Assembly: GCA_964036155.1 (NCBI GenBank)
Contig: OZ038423.1
Coordinates: 58,605,249-58,669,248, forward strand
Source: Diploscapter coronatus
Lineage: Eukaryota; Nematoda; Chromadorea; Rhabditida; Rhabditidae
Direction: 5' to 3'
DNA: 64,000 bases
Part shown: in pieces, positions 14,101 to 27,700 of the stretch
How positions within the stretch are numbered: position 1 is the stretch's first letter
How the letters are laid out: each line of letters begins with the position of its first letter
Made by a program: the position numbers and the translations under genes
Notes under the pieces: generated by a model
Told to the model about the DNA's origin: nothing
Database searches by the model: none
The model's input: the letters and a program-made list of their open reading frames with translations, nothing else

Positions 14101-17100
14101 CAGGGCTATGTGATTTACTACACGAGAGACCTGGGCCTGAATAACGATGCATATAGGGACTGGCAGCAAATCGAAGTGGCACCAACTATTACAAGGTAAA
14201 ATTTCAATAATAATCATGAATTTTCATCAGTTTACGAAAATTTAGGCACAAATTCGATTACCAGGTTGGCTTGAAGCCGAAAACGTTCTACCGGGTGAGG
14301 GTCGCTGCGAAGAATTCAATTGCCGAAGGAGTACCGAGTGATATGAAAGAATTCGAAACTGCTTATGTCGGTAGAGTAGACATATTTTTTCGCAAAATTT
14401 CAAGAAATTCAGAATTACCGATTCCAACCGATCTGAAGACAACGATAGAAGAGGACAATACGGTGAAGATCAAGTTCGTGGCTGTGCGCGATCCCGACGA
14501 CGTTGCGAAAGCAATTCACAACTATAAACTGGAATTAGCAGCCACTGAAGACGTACTCTCGGCTCAGTACACAACGATCAAACCAAGCAACATCGCAGTG
14601 GACGAAGTTAACAATTTGGTGGACACAAATTTTTACCATTGAAAGAAGAGTAGAATTTCAGGTCGAAATTACCATTGACGGATCTCTCCTGCATCCGAAC
14701 ACGATGTACTGGCTGAAAACGACTGTAATACCGAGTAACCCATTGAGATTAACGCCTTCATCAAAACCGATCTGGTTCAAAACTGGAGCAGGGAGTGAGT
14801 TTCGGCTGAAATTCAGCAAATTGGTCAAATTTCCAGAGATTAAAACTACAGTGCAGATTTTGGGCCCTGAAGTTATTGAGAAGAAACCATCGGATAAAGA
14901 GAATTTGACTATTGAATGCCAATTCGAAAGCAGTGTTACGTCGAAAATTCAGTGGGCTTGGAATGGAAAAACCATCGAAAATGAAACGAGTTCCTGGAGC
15001 ATCAATGAAGACTTTGAAGAGAATAATGGAACCTCTCAACTCACTAAACAAGGAACTCTCGAGTCTGGGAATATTTCCTGCACTGCTTTGGCTGTCGATG
15101 GAAACTTTTCCGCTACTGTCGCTTTGGTTGTAACTGGACCAGGAAGTTCACCAAGGGATATCAAGGCTACGCCAATTCGGAATCAGATTGAGCTGGAATG
15201 GGGTGAACCAGCCATTACGAATGGGGAAATTCAGGTGATCTTTCAGATTTTCTTTCGAAAAACATTTTTTAGAAGTACTTGATCTTCTACACCTCAAAGC
15301 GCTCCGAAGAGTTGTCAGAGTGGAAGCATATCGAAACTGATCAAACAAATGTAACCATTGACGTCGAAGCTCCCATCAAAGAGCATTCCATCAGAATTCA
15401 AGCTGTCAATCAAAACGGACCGGGGACTATCTCAGAAGTTATCAACGTTACAAGTGATGAGCACTGTGAATTGAATCTTGTCATTCTGGTGGAATTCGAC
15501 AATTTCAGATGAACCACTGAAAATAGATGTTGTTACTGATAACAAATCCGGATGGGAGTTAGAGCCAGAAGCAGAAATCGTCCTGCGGTGCAGTGGAACT
15601 GTAGAAAAATTAGGATATTTCCATGAAAAGTAGAAATTTTAGGGAGAACCAACCCCTCGACTATTTTATCGACTTGAAGATCAGCTGAATTCGGAGATTC
15701 TAGTCGATTTAGAGGAATCTGACGGCTCCTTTGATTCAGCGCCATTCACATTACACCCAAATAAGAACACTACAGTGGCATGCATCGCGAAGAACAAATT
15801 CGAAACGGCTCAGATTGATCGAGCTATAATTGTTAGGAGTAAGAATTTTCCAAAACAAACTGAAAAATATGTAGTTCTAGAGCCCCACGATGTGCCTTCT
15901 AATATCCGCTGGTCATTCGATGAAACCGACGACAGCATGCTGATAAATTGGGAGCCAATCAAGTATCCGAATGGAAATAATTTGGTGAGAATTCACTATT
16001 TTGAATAAATTTTTACTTTAAATTTTCAGTCCTACATATTGTATCTTTCAAACTTAAAAACGTTAGTGAGCAGTCCCCCCGTACGGATTTCACCAATTCC
16101 TCTAGGGGTGAATGTCACCTTGACGGTGCAGCCTGTTAATGAATGGGCTGTCGGTAAAAATACGACCCCGATTCAGATACCTACTCCTTCACCAGGTAGA
16201 AATTTAACACTCCCTGTTTTATTTGCATTTTAGGACCCCGCTCAGCCCCTCTAATAGTTCGAATAGCATGGACGAATGGCACTTTGCAGGTTGAATGGTT
16301 GCCCCCAAAAATAACGAAAGGAGAAATTATGGTTAGAAATCCCAGAATGCCAAAATTAACATTCAAATTATGCGTTAGAAATTTTCGGCCTTTTTCACAC
16401 TCGTATCAAATTTTATCATGACTATCAATTTCGAAAATTCATCTGACCTCTCTATTTATGGCATTTTTGTGAAAACTAGTGGCCTGAAAACATCTTCAGA
16501 AATACACTCTGTTCTACCGAAAACAAGGAGATGAATACTGGATGGAACAGGGATTACCTGGAAATTTAACGCAGACAACGATGACAAGAAATAATAGCTT
16601 GGAAATTGATGAGAATTACGAGTTGAAAATGACGGCCAGTAATGCGAAGGGTGAAGGGCCTGAGACTGAAGTTGGGATAAATTTTTAGTTTATAATATCG
16701 TGTTAAATTTAGGTATTCTATTTCAATACCTACACCACTTTGCTTAATGCTCCAAGAATATTGTCATCATCAATTTATAATGACACAATATCAATCAAAT
16801 TGCCTGAAGATCGGAATTATTCAGTAAATCTTGGTCTTTTTAGAAATATTTTTCATTTTAAATTAAGGATTACAATATCTATATCAAGCCTCAGAGCAAT
16901 GGCAGTAGTTTTTGGAAGTACGAAGCCAGAAATTTGACTGAATCTGATAATTTCATCAATATCACAAGTTATAAATTGGACAAAAATCAAAGGTTTGATA
17001 TTATTATTTGAAGAAGTAGATTTGGAAATTTGTAGTTATCGCTTAAAAATATCGGGTCTTCGAAGCGGGATTGAGAGTAGGCGTTCTCATGAAATGCCAT

Positions 17101-17228
17101 TGATTTCGAGCAATAGTAAGATATTTTCGATAGTCAACATTTCAGCTGATAATCGATCAACTGATAATGTAGATCCTACTGAATCTGATAAGAAAGAAGT
17201 TATTAAAGAACCTCCTTTAATTAGATAA
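11198..17228 (+). CDS. Secreted multi-domain fibronectin III / Ig protein
   Basis: About 32 exons give roughly 1,490 residues. Exons: 11198-11261, 11306-11439, 11480-11591, 11630-11743, 11787-11881, 11922-12043, 12083-12207, 12394-12471, 12515-12846 (junction near 12673 unresolved), 12892-13170, 13214-13300, 13365-13616, 13660-13751, 13792-13913, 13958-14055, 14104-14195, 14246-14370, 14413-14618, 14662-14794, 14837-15234, 15273-15453, 15509-15600, 15643-15838, 15881-15984, 16030-16195, 16234-16331, 16500-16670, 16713-16823, 16868-16992, 17036-17115, 17146-17228. The N-terminus MATSWLIFLILFLHKNC is a signal peptide. Domain order read from the Trp, Tyr and Cys pattern: FN3-FN3, then Ig-FN3-Ig-FN3-FN3-FN3 twice. 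There is no transmembrane segment; the C-terminus is hydrophilic (KKEVIKEPPLIR). Introns after 13300 and 13616 use GC donors. An AATAAA lies about 25 bases past the stop. Likely an extracellular adhesion or matrix protein. It resembles the contactin/neogenin-type domain repertoire, but no specific ortholog is recognised. Confidence 0.82.
12212..12351. repeat. Inverted-repeat element in FN3/Ig gene intron
   Basis: The left end attgattggagagaacgtcg pairs with the right end cgactttctctccaatcagc. Arms are about 24 bases and the total is about 140 bases. It fills most of the intron between the exons ending at 12207 and starting at 12394, and is probably a miniature inverted-repeat transposon. Confidence 0.6.
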
Positions 17229-17931
17229 GTTTTCTGTTTTATAAATTTTTAAATAAAATATTTTAAGTTTTTAAGGATTCATGACTTTATTAGATGTAAA
17301 AATCGTAACAAATGGCATTCGCACCGGTAATATTGATGAAGAAGAAATGCTAGTTTTATGAAACTAGCAAACATCACAACCTAGAATGTTCCTAAAGTGG
17401 AGATTCCAAATTTCAATATCCACTTTTTAAAAGAAAATACAATCTTAGAAAATGCATCTAGATAAGTGAAATATTGCACAGGAAAGAGTCGAAAATTCAC
17501 AACACTTTTTCGGAAACGTAACAACTGAAAATTCTTGAGGAAACTGAATTGAAATACACGTTATCAAGGTTTGGTCAAATCATTACATTAAATCGTTTTT
17601 GCATATCAAATTATGTTCTTCTAAAATTGCTATGCAAAATGAAATTTTAGAAAATCATACATAGAAGTTTCTTTGAAAGGCTGCCTGAGGACCATCATAA
17701 TTACGATAAATTAGTTCATAACAATTTTAAAAGTAGACAAGTTTCATAATTCAAATCTTAAACAAAAATGAAACTAATCTTAAAACGAGATCCTAGAAGA
17801 GCTTACAGAGTAAAATGAGCATCGTTTTGAAACGATATTCAATCTCAGATCTATTGGTGATCGAAAACAATTAAGAAAAGATAAAAATTCGTAAAATATT
17901 GATTTTTCGACCATCAAAAATTTCCCTACCT
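17229..17931. other. Convergent 3' intergenic region
   Basis: About 700 bases separate the stop codons of the FN3/Ig gene (+) and the integrin alpha gene (-). The stretch is AT-rich, with a polyadenylation-type AATAAA near 17252 on the plus strand. No coding or RNA gene was seen. Confidence 0.5.
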
Positions 17932-20900
17932 TTACATTTGCGACTGAGCCCATTGCTCTCTTTCGTGTTTCAATTCGGCAGTGTACAGCGATGGTTCGTC
18001 CACTCGTTTTCGCTTGAAGAATCCGCATTTATAGAGGATGTACGCCAAAATGGCCAGAATCAGAAGTCCAATCAACACAGAGATCAGATATAGCCACCAT
18101 GGGGCTGGACGAGGCTCGCCTAAAATCGGAAAATTCAAAATATCGGCTATTTTATCAAATTCTTAGGTTGTTACTAGATCAGGAATGAAAAGACTCTAGA
18201 TAAAATTAAGAAATACACATGAGGGCAGGGAAAAATAATATGAGAAAGTAGGCTAGCAACTCACAACTAGTCATTTAGCAGGCACAAATTTTCATGAAAT
18301 AATTACCAATAGCAGGTCGATCTGGATACGCAATAGTTATAGCCTGAGCGACATTGTTCGTGGGATCATCTTCAATGCCTTGTGAAGCATCGACCTCCAA
18401 TCGACCGTGAGATGCGATTTCAACGTATTCTACATCGTTGTAGTCCTGGAGAAATTCGTGAACATTGAAAATCAGCTAAAATTTACCCCAGTAAAGCTGG
18501 AATTCCACAGCCTAGCTCGGAAATCGATCACCGGCGCTGAGTTAGCGTCGATGAAATCGAAATAACACGCGACCGTGAAGCATCGGGCAGTCTTTTCAGT
18601 GCAGCTCTAAAATAAAACGAGTTATTAGATTAGCAGGGATTTTTGCCGCCCTACAATTGTAACGATGTCAATCTGCTGTCCATTTTCGTCCTTCTTATGC
18701 GGCGAAATTCTGCTGCTGAAGAAACTCGCAGACGAGACTTCTCCGCTACTTTGAGGTTGAGCTTCAGGTTCGACGTCTCGCTGAAAGAAATTCTAAGAAT
18801 AAAAAGTTTCATAAATCTACCTTCGATCGTGCTCGCTTTACATTGTGCCGCTTCACAGGCTCAGTCAGATGCGTTCGATATTTCGTGTTCAACTTGATGT
18901 CCAGAGGGTTGACCTGCTCGATTTCTTGCTCCACGTGGCATCTAAAATTTGTTTGAAAAATTCTAGCGAAAAGAAAATTCGAACCTCCTGACATCCATCG
19001 TTCCATCAATATAGTGAGTTGTGATCGTCGGGATATCTAACAGATACAATGCCCATTTCCCCTTGAACCCGAATTTGGACATGATTTCGTAGGGCCAGTC
19101 GATCTGAAGCATGGTTCAGGCAAAGATCATGAGTTGCATTTCGAATTACCTTAGCAACGACATTCCTGACAGTCCAAGGACCCTTGTTGTGAACGGTGTA
19201 GTTGTGTCGAATCATCACTCCCAAATCTTCTTCCAGCTCCATCACCGCAAGACCCTTCGGAGCTCCACTGAAGTGGATTACAGCGGGATCACTCGTGCCG
19301 ATCAACTCCAGTTCCGCTCGCTTGATGATCTGGACCTCTTCCTCCCATGTGTTGTCGGCTAAAACGTATTTCTTATTTCCTTTTTCTCGATTTTCAACAT
19401 TTCGATCCTACCTTCATTAGTCTCTACCGAAGTTGAATTCGCGATAGCCTTGAATTTCAGAGGCCTTCCAATGCCTTCAGTACGACCACGGACCAATTTG
19501 AAGCGAATGTTGAATTTCTTCTAAAACTCAAGAAGTTCGAAAATTTTCAAAGTTTGTCAAAGTAACCTCCTGATCAGGATCCAGCGGATTCCCCAAAATG
19601 ACGTGGGCGACATCCTTCCCTATCGTTTCAAGGGTCAACTTCTGGTTTCCTCCCTGAATCGAGGGCAGTTCCAGCTCTTCGGCATCGTAAGTCACGTAAA
19701 GCGAAGCTCTGTAGGCCTTTTCCTTTTTGTTGACGACATTGAACGCGATATCCAAATAGTCCTTTTCGCCGACATTCCTTATGAACCCCTTTTCAGTTCT
19801 TTGGATATCGACGAAGTTAGCCTGCAGAATGAGATCGGTCTGACAAACTTGATCGTCGCCGCACCGAGTGTTGAATGGGACCTAAAGTTTTCATTCAAGG
19901 AAGAACTCAAAATAAGAGTGCTCACTGTGAACTCATAATTAGCGGTGTACTTGTTGAGAATCGGGTACATCTTCAGATCGACGATATTTCTGCCTTCAGC
20001 CGGTAGGGAGGGCTTTTGTTCGTTCCGAATCGAGACGGTGAATTTGAATTTCAGCGGATTGATCCAGTCCTTGGCTGCCTCGTCGTGGGCCTAAAAAGTC
20101 AATTTATTTAAATAAAAAATTGAAAAATTAGCCTACAGGAATATAAATGGTCTGCTGATACGTCTGCCTGGCATTGTGAGAGTTTCTTCCGCAAGGCCAG
20201 CTGTAATTCCCTCGACTATTCTTGTCGATCAGAGCTCTGGTAGCGATGCCTTTTTGATAAGGGATGACCTGTGTTTTATTAGTGATCAGAGAATTTCGCA
20301 AGTTTCTTACCTCAAGATTGCACATGAACCCATCGTTATTATTCAGATCGATCAAATTCGTCTGATCGTTTTTGTCCACAAGAATCTCCATCGTCAGAGG
20401 GAAACTGAAGATCAGCTTTTAAGACATAAAATAGAACAAAATCCTACCAAGTACTCGATCCATAAGGACAATTTTCACCACGTTCAATGTCGATCATCTT
20501 TTTTGAAATTTTATGCGATACTTTGGTGCTGATAACTGGGCGGGCTCTGAAATTTTCACTTAAAGATACAAATCAGGTACTAAAAATTACCTAAAAAGAA
20601 CAGCGGAGTCAGCTAATGGTGCTCCGATGAGAAGGTCGGGATATCCATTTTCGTCCATGTCTATTGCACCAGACAACGAGAATCCAAAAGACTTCATCTT
20701 CAGACCGTTCAATCCAGGCAGGTCAGAACCTTTTATCACCTAAAATGTGCTAAAATAAAGATTACCTTCGTTACATATAAATAAGTACACAGGCAAGTAT
20801 TGAGTATATGCGAAGCTTTTCATGAAAAACTAACTGAACTTTTGTTATACAAATCGATGGTACTGAGTTTAAAAAGTTTCGGATCGATTTGATAACAGCG

Positions 20901-23900
20901 AGTGGTCGAAATTAGCGTAAAATGTCATTTTTGCTATTTTTGACTGTTTTTGAAAAGTTTGGTGAAAAAATCGTTAAAAATTAAAAATCTGTTCCCCGAG
21001 CGCTTGTTGTACATTTGATGGGCTTTCAGAATACGCATAGCATGTGGGTAGAGAGCGCATTATCAAAAAGTAATCGAAAGTAAATTATATTTTTGCACTA
21101 GAGTTATTCCTATTTGATTTTTCACTCATTTTTTAAAAGTTTTCTTCAAGCCAACCGAAAGCTTGCACCTAGAGTGACAAGCAAGCGAGCGCGCAAAGCT
21201 CTAGTTTTTCATATATTATTTATCTACCTGAGCTGGTTTCTTTTTGAACTTCTTGATGTTGGCGTCTCCCAGATAAACGTAAACCGCACCGACGCCTTCG
21301 TTAGCAAACGGAGCCCCAACGGCGAAATCTTTAGAGAAAAATGATAGGAAAAGTTAACTTAGAGTAAAATACCTTGATAATTATTATTGTCGCCATCGAC
21401 ATTCCCTAATGAGGTAATCGACAGACCGAATTGGGAATAATAGCCGGGGTTTTTCAGGACAATTGGCTCGAAGAACACCTTGTCGGATTGGTGCTAAAAT
21501 CTCTGCTTGGTTTTTCTTTCAAGAAATAATCTACTTTTTCCCGCTGAGTGCCTTGAGAGAAGAAAACGTAGACGACGCCTCCAAAGTGACCGTCAGAATC
21601 GGATCGATGCTCGAAGGGAGCCCCTACTACGAGATCGTCAAATCTAAACAAGCAGACTTTTGATCTTTTGAAAAATCGCAGCTTTTACCCATCAGCATTC
21701 AAATCGACCGCCTTGATCGAGTATCCGAAGGCAGAGCCCATTTTCGTGCCATTCAGCACGAATTTATCCTCGTTGAAGGTCAGCTGGTCGTCAGAATCCT
21801 GAAAAGCAATTTTTGTTGAAGGCAAAAGTAGCTTTCAGAGGATTTGCCTGAATGAACGGCAAGAAGACCACAGCCCCATGTTGACCGAATCTAGTCGCTC
21901 CAGAAACGATCGTGTTCTTCTGACCGTTCTCGTACCAGAATCCGAATCTTCCAATGTCAACGGAATAGCCAAGATAGTCGTGAGCGGTCAACATTGTTCG
22001 AATACCGTTCTCTCGGTTTGCCATCGTATATTTTTCGACCTAATAGTTTCTCAAGTATTTTCAAATTCCTTTGGACGATAATAATCACCACAGATTCAAA
22101 GATATCATCAGGATTTCCCCTCTTGGCAAAAACACCCCCGGTCCATTTGATTGCACCGATTACGCCAGTTATGATCGTGTTCTGAATAAGAATAGAAAAT
22201 AAATAATAACTTGATTTGCTGCTTACATTCTTCACAGCAGCTGAGAATCCTTCCATGCACGAGCCGTACTCATTATGTCTGTCTTTAGTCGGTAGGTTCT
22301 TCTGCTTGCACGTCGTGTACATATTGCTAAATCGCAAATCTGAAATTATGTTGGTTTAAGTCTAGATTTAACTCTGAGTTTAAAACATTAATGACTTGAA
22401 CTAATATGAAACCGGTTAACTTGAACCCTAGATATCAATTGTTTATGAATTCCTACCCGTTGTCAGCTCATAGCAAGAACCCTGTGGATAGGCGCTCGTA
22501 TTATGGAACCTCATTAGTGGAGCACAAATCTAAAAATATTTCTGAGAAAGTCAAAGGTGAAACATTTTTACCAAAGCGCCCCCATCTTGAATTCCCTTCG
22601 ATACTACCGTCGCTCCGAGTAACTCCCTGTCTTTACCCAAATAGTGAACCTCTCGACCCATTGACGGGGTTTGATCAGGCGACTTTTGGTACGCGGAAGC
22701 TTCTTCATACTCGAATTTCAGCTGTTCGCACCTAACATTTGATTATTTTCATTTAAAAGTGAAGAAAAAACAACTATTGGTCTACCATTCGTTTCCCGCA
22801 GGACCGCTGGGTGGGTTCACTTTGTATCGAGTATTTATCGGACATGAAAACGCTGCTCCAGCCTTGTGGGTTCCGACTTGGCCCGATTCCGCATGGGGTG
22901 CTCCTATCAATAAGCTGAAAATGTTACAACATTATATCTACATTTTTATCTAAAGTATATACACTTTTCTACTTCCATTTCCTGTCCTCTATAAAATCAC
23001 AAAAATCGTGCATCCTTCTAACTTTAGCGCTAATCCCCTAAACGCCTAAATCCCTGCATAGAACATGCATCCAGCTTTACGTTCCTTCCTATTCACATTC
23101 CAATTTTGTCCGTGAATCCATTCGCTTTGTCTTTTGAAAATTTTTAATTAACAATTTACGCACGCGCAAGTATAAAGGGCCAAAGAATTTGTGAGAACGA
23201 TGAAATTGCTTGGACCACGAAGGGAGAATGAATGGATTTGAGAGGGATTGGGGAAATCTGGAGATTTCAGAGAAAAAGACAGAAATCTCCTCGTCCAGAA
23301 CATACAATTTTGGATGCGCTAACGAATTGGATTTGACGCCTCTTTTGGAAACGGAACGGGACGGAAAAATGCAGAGATTTAAATTTCAGCTGAAGCCTTT
23401 GAATTTGCTTATTCACAACAATCGACTGAAATTCAATTCAATCTCAACAAGAGCTCCCTAATGTTGCTTTAGTTGTGAAAACACATTTATCCAGAGTTAG
23501 TAGTAGGAGTTTATTTGATTTGGGAGAAATCAACCATGAGATGTTTTCGAGCAAAAATTTCTGAGAAATTTTCTAGTTTCTCTGATTTTGATGAAATTTC
23601 AGTCATTTCAATTCCGACGACTTTTTCACATAAAATCAATCAAGTGGTCAGTTGAAATGGAGAGCGATTCGACCTTGAAAAGGCGCGATTTTCATGTTTA
23701 TAGCCGACAAAAACAAGGTAAAACACGCGAATCGCATTACATCCATTCTGTCCAGGTGCGTTCTGACAAAAATTCACTGACCGAAAAATACTCAACAATT
23801 TCAAAGCTTCATTTTTCTTTCACTTTTCATATTTATATGAATCATTTTGTGCATCCGTTTCAATGTTGTGATATTTCATAAGAGTATGAATAATATATAT

Positions 23901-24091
23901 AAATAATAGAATAGAAATTATCAACAAAATACTTACACAGGATCTCGTCCCTTGATATGCTCGGCTACTGAATATCCAAAATGCGTGTCTTTGACGCCGA
24001 ACTTGTAAATTGGCGCGAAAACGTCCAAGTTGAATCCCTCGATTCGTAGAATTTCGTAGAGGGAAAATAATAGAAGGAATAAAAAATTCAT
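17932..24091 (-). CDS. Integrin alpha subunit (no I domain)
   Basis: Twenty-five exons join in phase to 1,145 residues: 24091-23937, 22914-22786, 22731-22572, 22529-22457, 22339-22227, 22181-22092, 22039-21848, 21798-21689, 21643-21535, 21493-21373, 21328-21228, 20739-20591, 20546-20448, 20404-20311, 20268-20137, 20090-19926, 19881-19567, 19520-19412, 19358-19150, 19103-18985, 18941-18821, 18780-18655, 18606-18487, 18445-18307, 18119-17932. A signal peptide is followed by FNLDVFAP, the classic mature alpha N-terminus. FG-GAP propeller blades carry Ca-binding loops DLNADGFDD (about 336), [11 protein letters not shown] (about 408) and DMDENGYPD (about 480). A furin-type RSKR-D site (about 952) would give heavy and light chains. 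The transmembrane helix is followed by KCGFFKRKR. There is no inserted A/I domain, so it belongs to the ligand classes that bind RGD or laminin. The cysteine-rich ICAP segment leans toward the PS2/PAT-2 group, but I cannot decide between pat-2 and ina-1 orthology. The intron after 21848 has a GC donor. Confidence 0.93.
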
Positions 24092-24542
24092 AGTTTTAAA
24101 AAATAACAAATAACAATGAGATAAATTGAATACTTGGGGGCTGAGTCGATAGGTGCCCCTTTTCTATAGAATAGTATTGATAAGATTCAATTGGAATGAC
24201 TCATGTCGACAGGGGGTGGGAGGAAAAAAGTAAAGGGAAGGGGAAATAGAGGGACTGTTATCTTGAGAGCGAATCTGCGTGATAGGTTTAATAACAGAAA
24301 ATAACGAACGAGGGAATAACTGAGGTCAATGGACTGATGGATAGAGTGACCGCAACAGAACCTGAAGAAGAGTTATGTAATTGTACGAAAAGTTTAAATA
24401 CAAAAAATCGATATGAAATATGAAATAAAACACGAAAAATATAAAGAGAAATTAATTCAATTCACTTCTACTAGCTGATCTTCACATCTAAATCGCTGGA
24501 TTTGAAGTTGAAAAATAATTTTTTTAAAAATACTAACAAGAG

Positions 24543-24747
24543 AAGCATCTGGCCTCGAATTCGGCTTTTCGAATGGGAGCAAGTGGAACCTACCAAACCG
24601 ACATCGCTGATTACAAATATGCAACAATTCTCTGCGAACAGGCTACTTTATTTCTCAAGAAAATTAGCATATTCGTAATCAGCTATGTCGATTTGGTAGG
24701 TTTTGCTTGTTCTCATTCAAAAAGCCGGGCCCGAGGCCAAATGCTTC
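24543..24747. repeat. Strong 205-base hairpin (long terminal inverted repeats)
   Basis: About 80 bases at the left (24543-24622) are a near-perfect reverse complement of about 80 bases at the right (24667-24747), with a spacer of about 44 bases. The arms start with AAGCATCTGGCCTCG and end at GCTGATTACAAATATGC. It is most simply a foldback MITE. It lies about 450 bases upstream of the integrin alpha start, so an effect on that promoter or a hairpin transcript is possible but unproven. Confidence 0.75.
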
Positions 24748-27700
24748 CCTTGTAAATTAATTGACCTGAAGATGAAAGTGAACCTTCTGAAAACTAAATA
24801 TTCATGAAATTCGCTAATTTTCAACAGAAGAAAATTTCGATACAATCTTGATGAACACTTTCCCATCACATCGTCGTTTTGGATAAAAAGGTGGTCACGC
24901 GAATTGTGCGAAAAGAAATGAAAGGGGAATGCGAATATAACGGAAGTGCATTTGTACGATGAGGGGATAACTTAAAAGATTAACAGCCAAACAGAGAAAG
25001 GAAACTATCTGATCATCTAAAAATAGGTCAGTCAGAATGCAGGAATAAAGAATGATTGTGATGCAACATTCCATTTACAAACCATCTTTCATTTCTCACA
25101 TTCCGACAAAATCAACTCGGCGAAAGTTACCGGCGGTATTGGAAGGTTAATCTGCTGGTAGAAAATACCCAATTATCGAGCGGTATTGGCAGATATTGGT
25201 AGCTATTGGTGATCCGCAATGAGCAGTTTCAACCAGTATCTCCCATTATTGACCATTACTTTGCGGTAACTTTTTTGCTGAGAATAAACTAAACACTAAT
25301 CCGATTTTCTCGCGCATTCCAACACTACGATTTTCATTATTTTTACGAATAAAATATGCGCGGAATATCGATTTTATGATAATTTAGAGTTTGTGATGAA
25401 GATCAGCTTTTAAAAATTCGAATAAAAATCTTATAACATGTTTTAGCAGATATTCTTTTGTAATAGGATTTAAAGGATTAGCAGAAACCTATGAATGGAT
25501 TAAATTGGGCGTGTGAACACTTATATGAATGATTTTGCAGCTTTAACTTTAGAAAGCGAAAATCGATCAATAAGCTGATCGTTCCATTGTAAAAGGTCTG
25601 TTGTTGACTATTACCATATCTTATCTTTACTGTTCTCTTCCCTTTCCGTTCCGTTCCCCTTCTTCTCGTCGTCCCATTCATTTCCTCCCCACTCTCTCTC
25701 TCTCTCTCAACTTCTATAGAAACTTATTGCGAAGACGAAAATAATAACGGTCACTGTAATAAAAGTGATAAAGTTATCATTATATGATAAGAAATGATAT
25801 TGATTAAAATATATTTTAAATTCAAATGAATTTCAATATCACATTATGTGGCATGTTATATGTTATGAGAGTGCTACTTTATTGCTTTATTGGCAGTCAT
25901 TTTCCCACTCTCGCATTTTGCATCGCTTCTCGTATTTCTCTATTGCTCACTGGAAGAAAATTTCATAAACATTCCCAGAAATATCGCAAATTGATCGGAA
26001 AGATATAATAGAAAAATAGAAAATCTCCTAAAACGTTAGATATTTTTAGGTAGAGACGGAAAATTCATTGTCTCAATGAATTTCGAATGAAAGGAGGAAA
26101 CGCATCGAAAAGGAATTATAAATTAGGCGAAGAATGCTCGAGAGTAAATGAAAAATGAATAATTTACTGAGAGTTGTTGGAGTGGAAAATTTAAATTTTG
26201 GAAATTCCTAAAAATAGCAGACTTTTAAGGATAACTCCGAAAAAATGGCTAGGAAATCAATAAATATTAGCTAAAATATCGTGCATTCACACCTTTAGCC
26301 GAGAGATAATACAATATTAGAGAGATTTATACAATGCGGAACAAATATAGCACGGAAAAGATGGAGAGAAATAAAAAGATTATGAAAATCAGGTAGGAAT
26401 AAAGATAGAGATTGGCAGAGAAGAGTGAATAACCTGCGGACAAGATTGAATAATGCATGACGCAAGAATTATATGCCATGAATTTCTCTCTTCCTTTCGT
26501 TCTTTCTTTCTATCTCTGTTTGTATGTATGACATTCTCTCATTCATTCATTTCTCTCTTTGCGCTCTCTTCAGAATGCCCAACTATTTCGCCCTTGTCCG
26601 TATGTCCATCGGATTGAGGCCAATTGAGCCCCGTGCTACTGGGCGAAAAATGTCTCATTTGCGAGAAACATACACAAATCGGAGGATTTTTTGAGATGAT
26701 CAAATTTTCGGCGGGAAAATTTTGTTGAATGCTTCATCGTATGGAAAGATTGTGCTTTCAAATCTTACAAATATAAGTTTTCCGAGTGATCTTGATATTT
26801 TTACTGATATATAATATTTTTATATCGAATTTTATGAAATTGTTAGCTTTTCTTATTTCCAACACACCAAATTATGGAAGTGTAGTACTCGAAATGAAAA
26901 GTGCCAGGAGAAATTCTTCTAGGCAAAGCCAAGGAAATAGAAATGTGCCTCTGCTCAAGAAGTGCTAGAAAATGACCGAGAGCAATGAAAAATCGAGGCA
27001 TAAAGTAATTGCGGCTAAAAATAAAACGCGTGAAATTTAGATATCATAAAAATTTCACTCCTAACTAGAGCTAGATAAATTCGGTTTGAATTATTTCTTT
27101 ATGATTTTTACTAATTTTTAAATGTTTGAAACTCATAATAATGCGATCGAGATAAGGGAAGATAGATAAAGAGTTGAGGAATGAAGAGTGGAAGAATGAT
27201 TGAGAATAAGGAATTGAAATGGCGTTGGATGATGAATGCACAAATGACTAATGGGCGAAATGACAAAATGACCAGAATGGGAAGAATGGGCAGATTGAAA
27301 GGGCGAAATGACGCAAAGATGCAAAATGCAAGGATGGGCAATTCCACTGAACACAGACGTGCAGCTATGAAAGCCGTAATCCAAACGGACCAACACTAAA
27401 GAACACCAACAATCGCACAATTATGCTGGAATGGATATTTTTGTAAGTTACTGGATATTTTCTGTAAACTTTAAATATATTGCACATTATACTGGAATAG
27501 AATTTTTTTGTCAACTTTGGAAGAAGAAATGATAGAACGAAAGCACAAAATAGGACTTATCACGAATGCATAAAATCATCGAAAAAGTTTATGACATCCG
27601 GGAGATGTTCGCAAGGATGAAAAAATTAGTCAATAGTCTTCCTACTAAAACTTTTGAAGACTATTTAAAAATGAGCATAAATCTAAATCTAAAAAATTAT

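Noticed and set aside
24573..24755. Open frame inside the 24.5 kb hairpin
   Set aside because: It exists only because the inverted repeat is open in that frame; the arms are self-complementary.
25120..25260. Possible foldback with ends gttaccggcggtattgg and ttgcggtaac
   Set aside because: Complementarity is short and interrupted; not strong enough to call an element.
27181..27399. Met/Arg/Asn-rich open frame
   Set aside because: The DNA is a degenerate purine repeat (gggcgaaatgac, aatgggaagaatggg); no domain and no coding pattern on closer reading.
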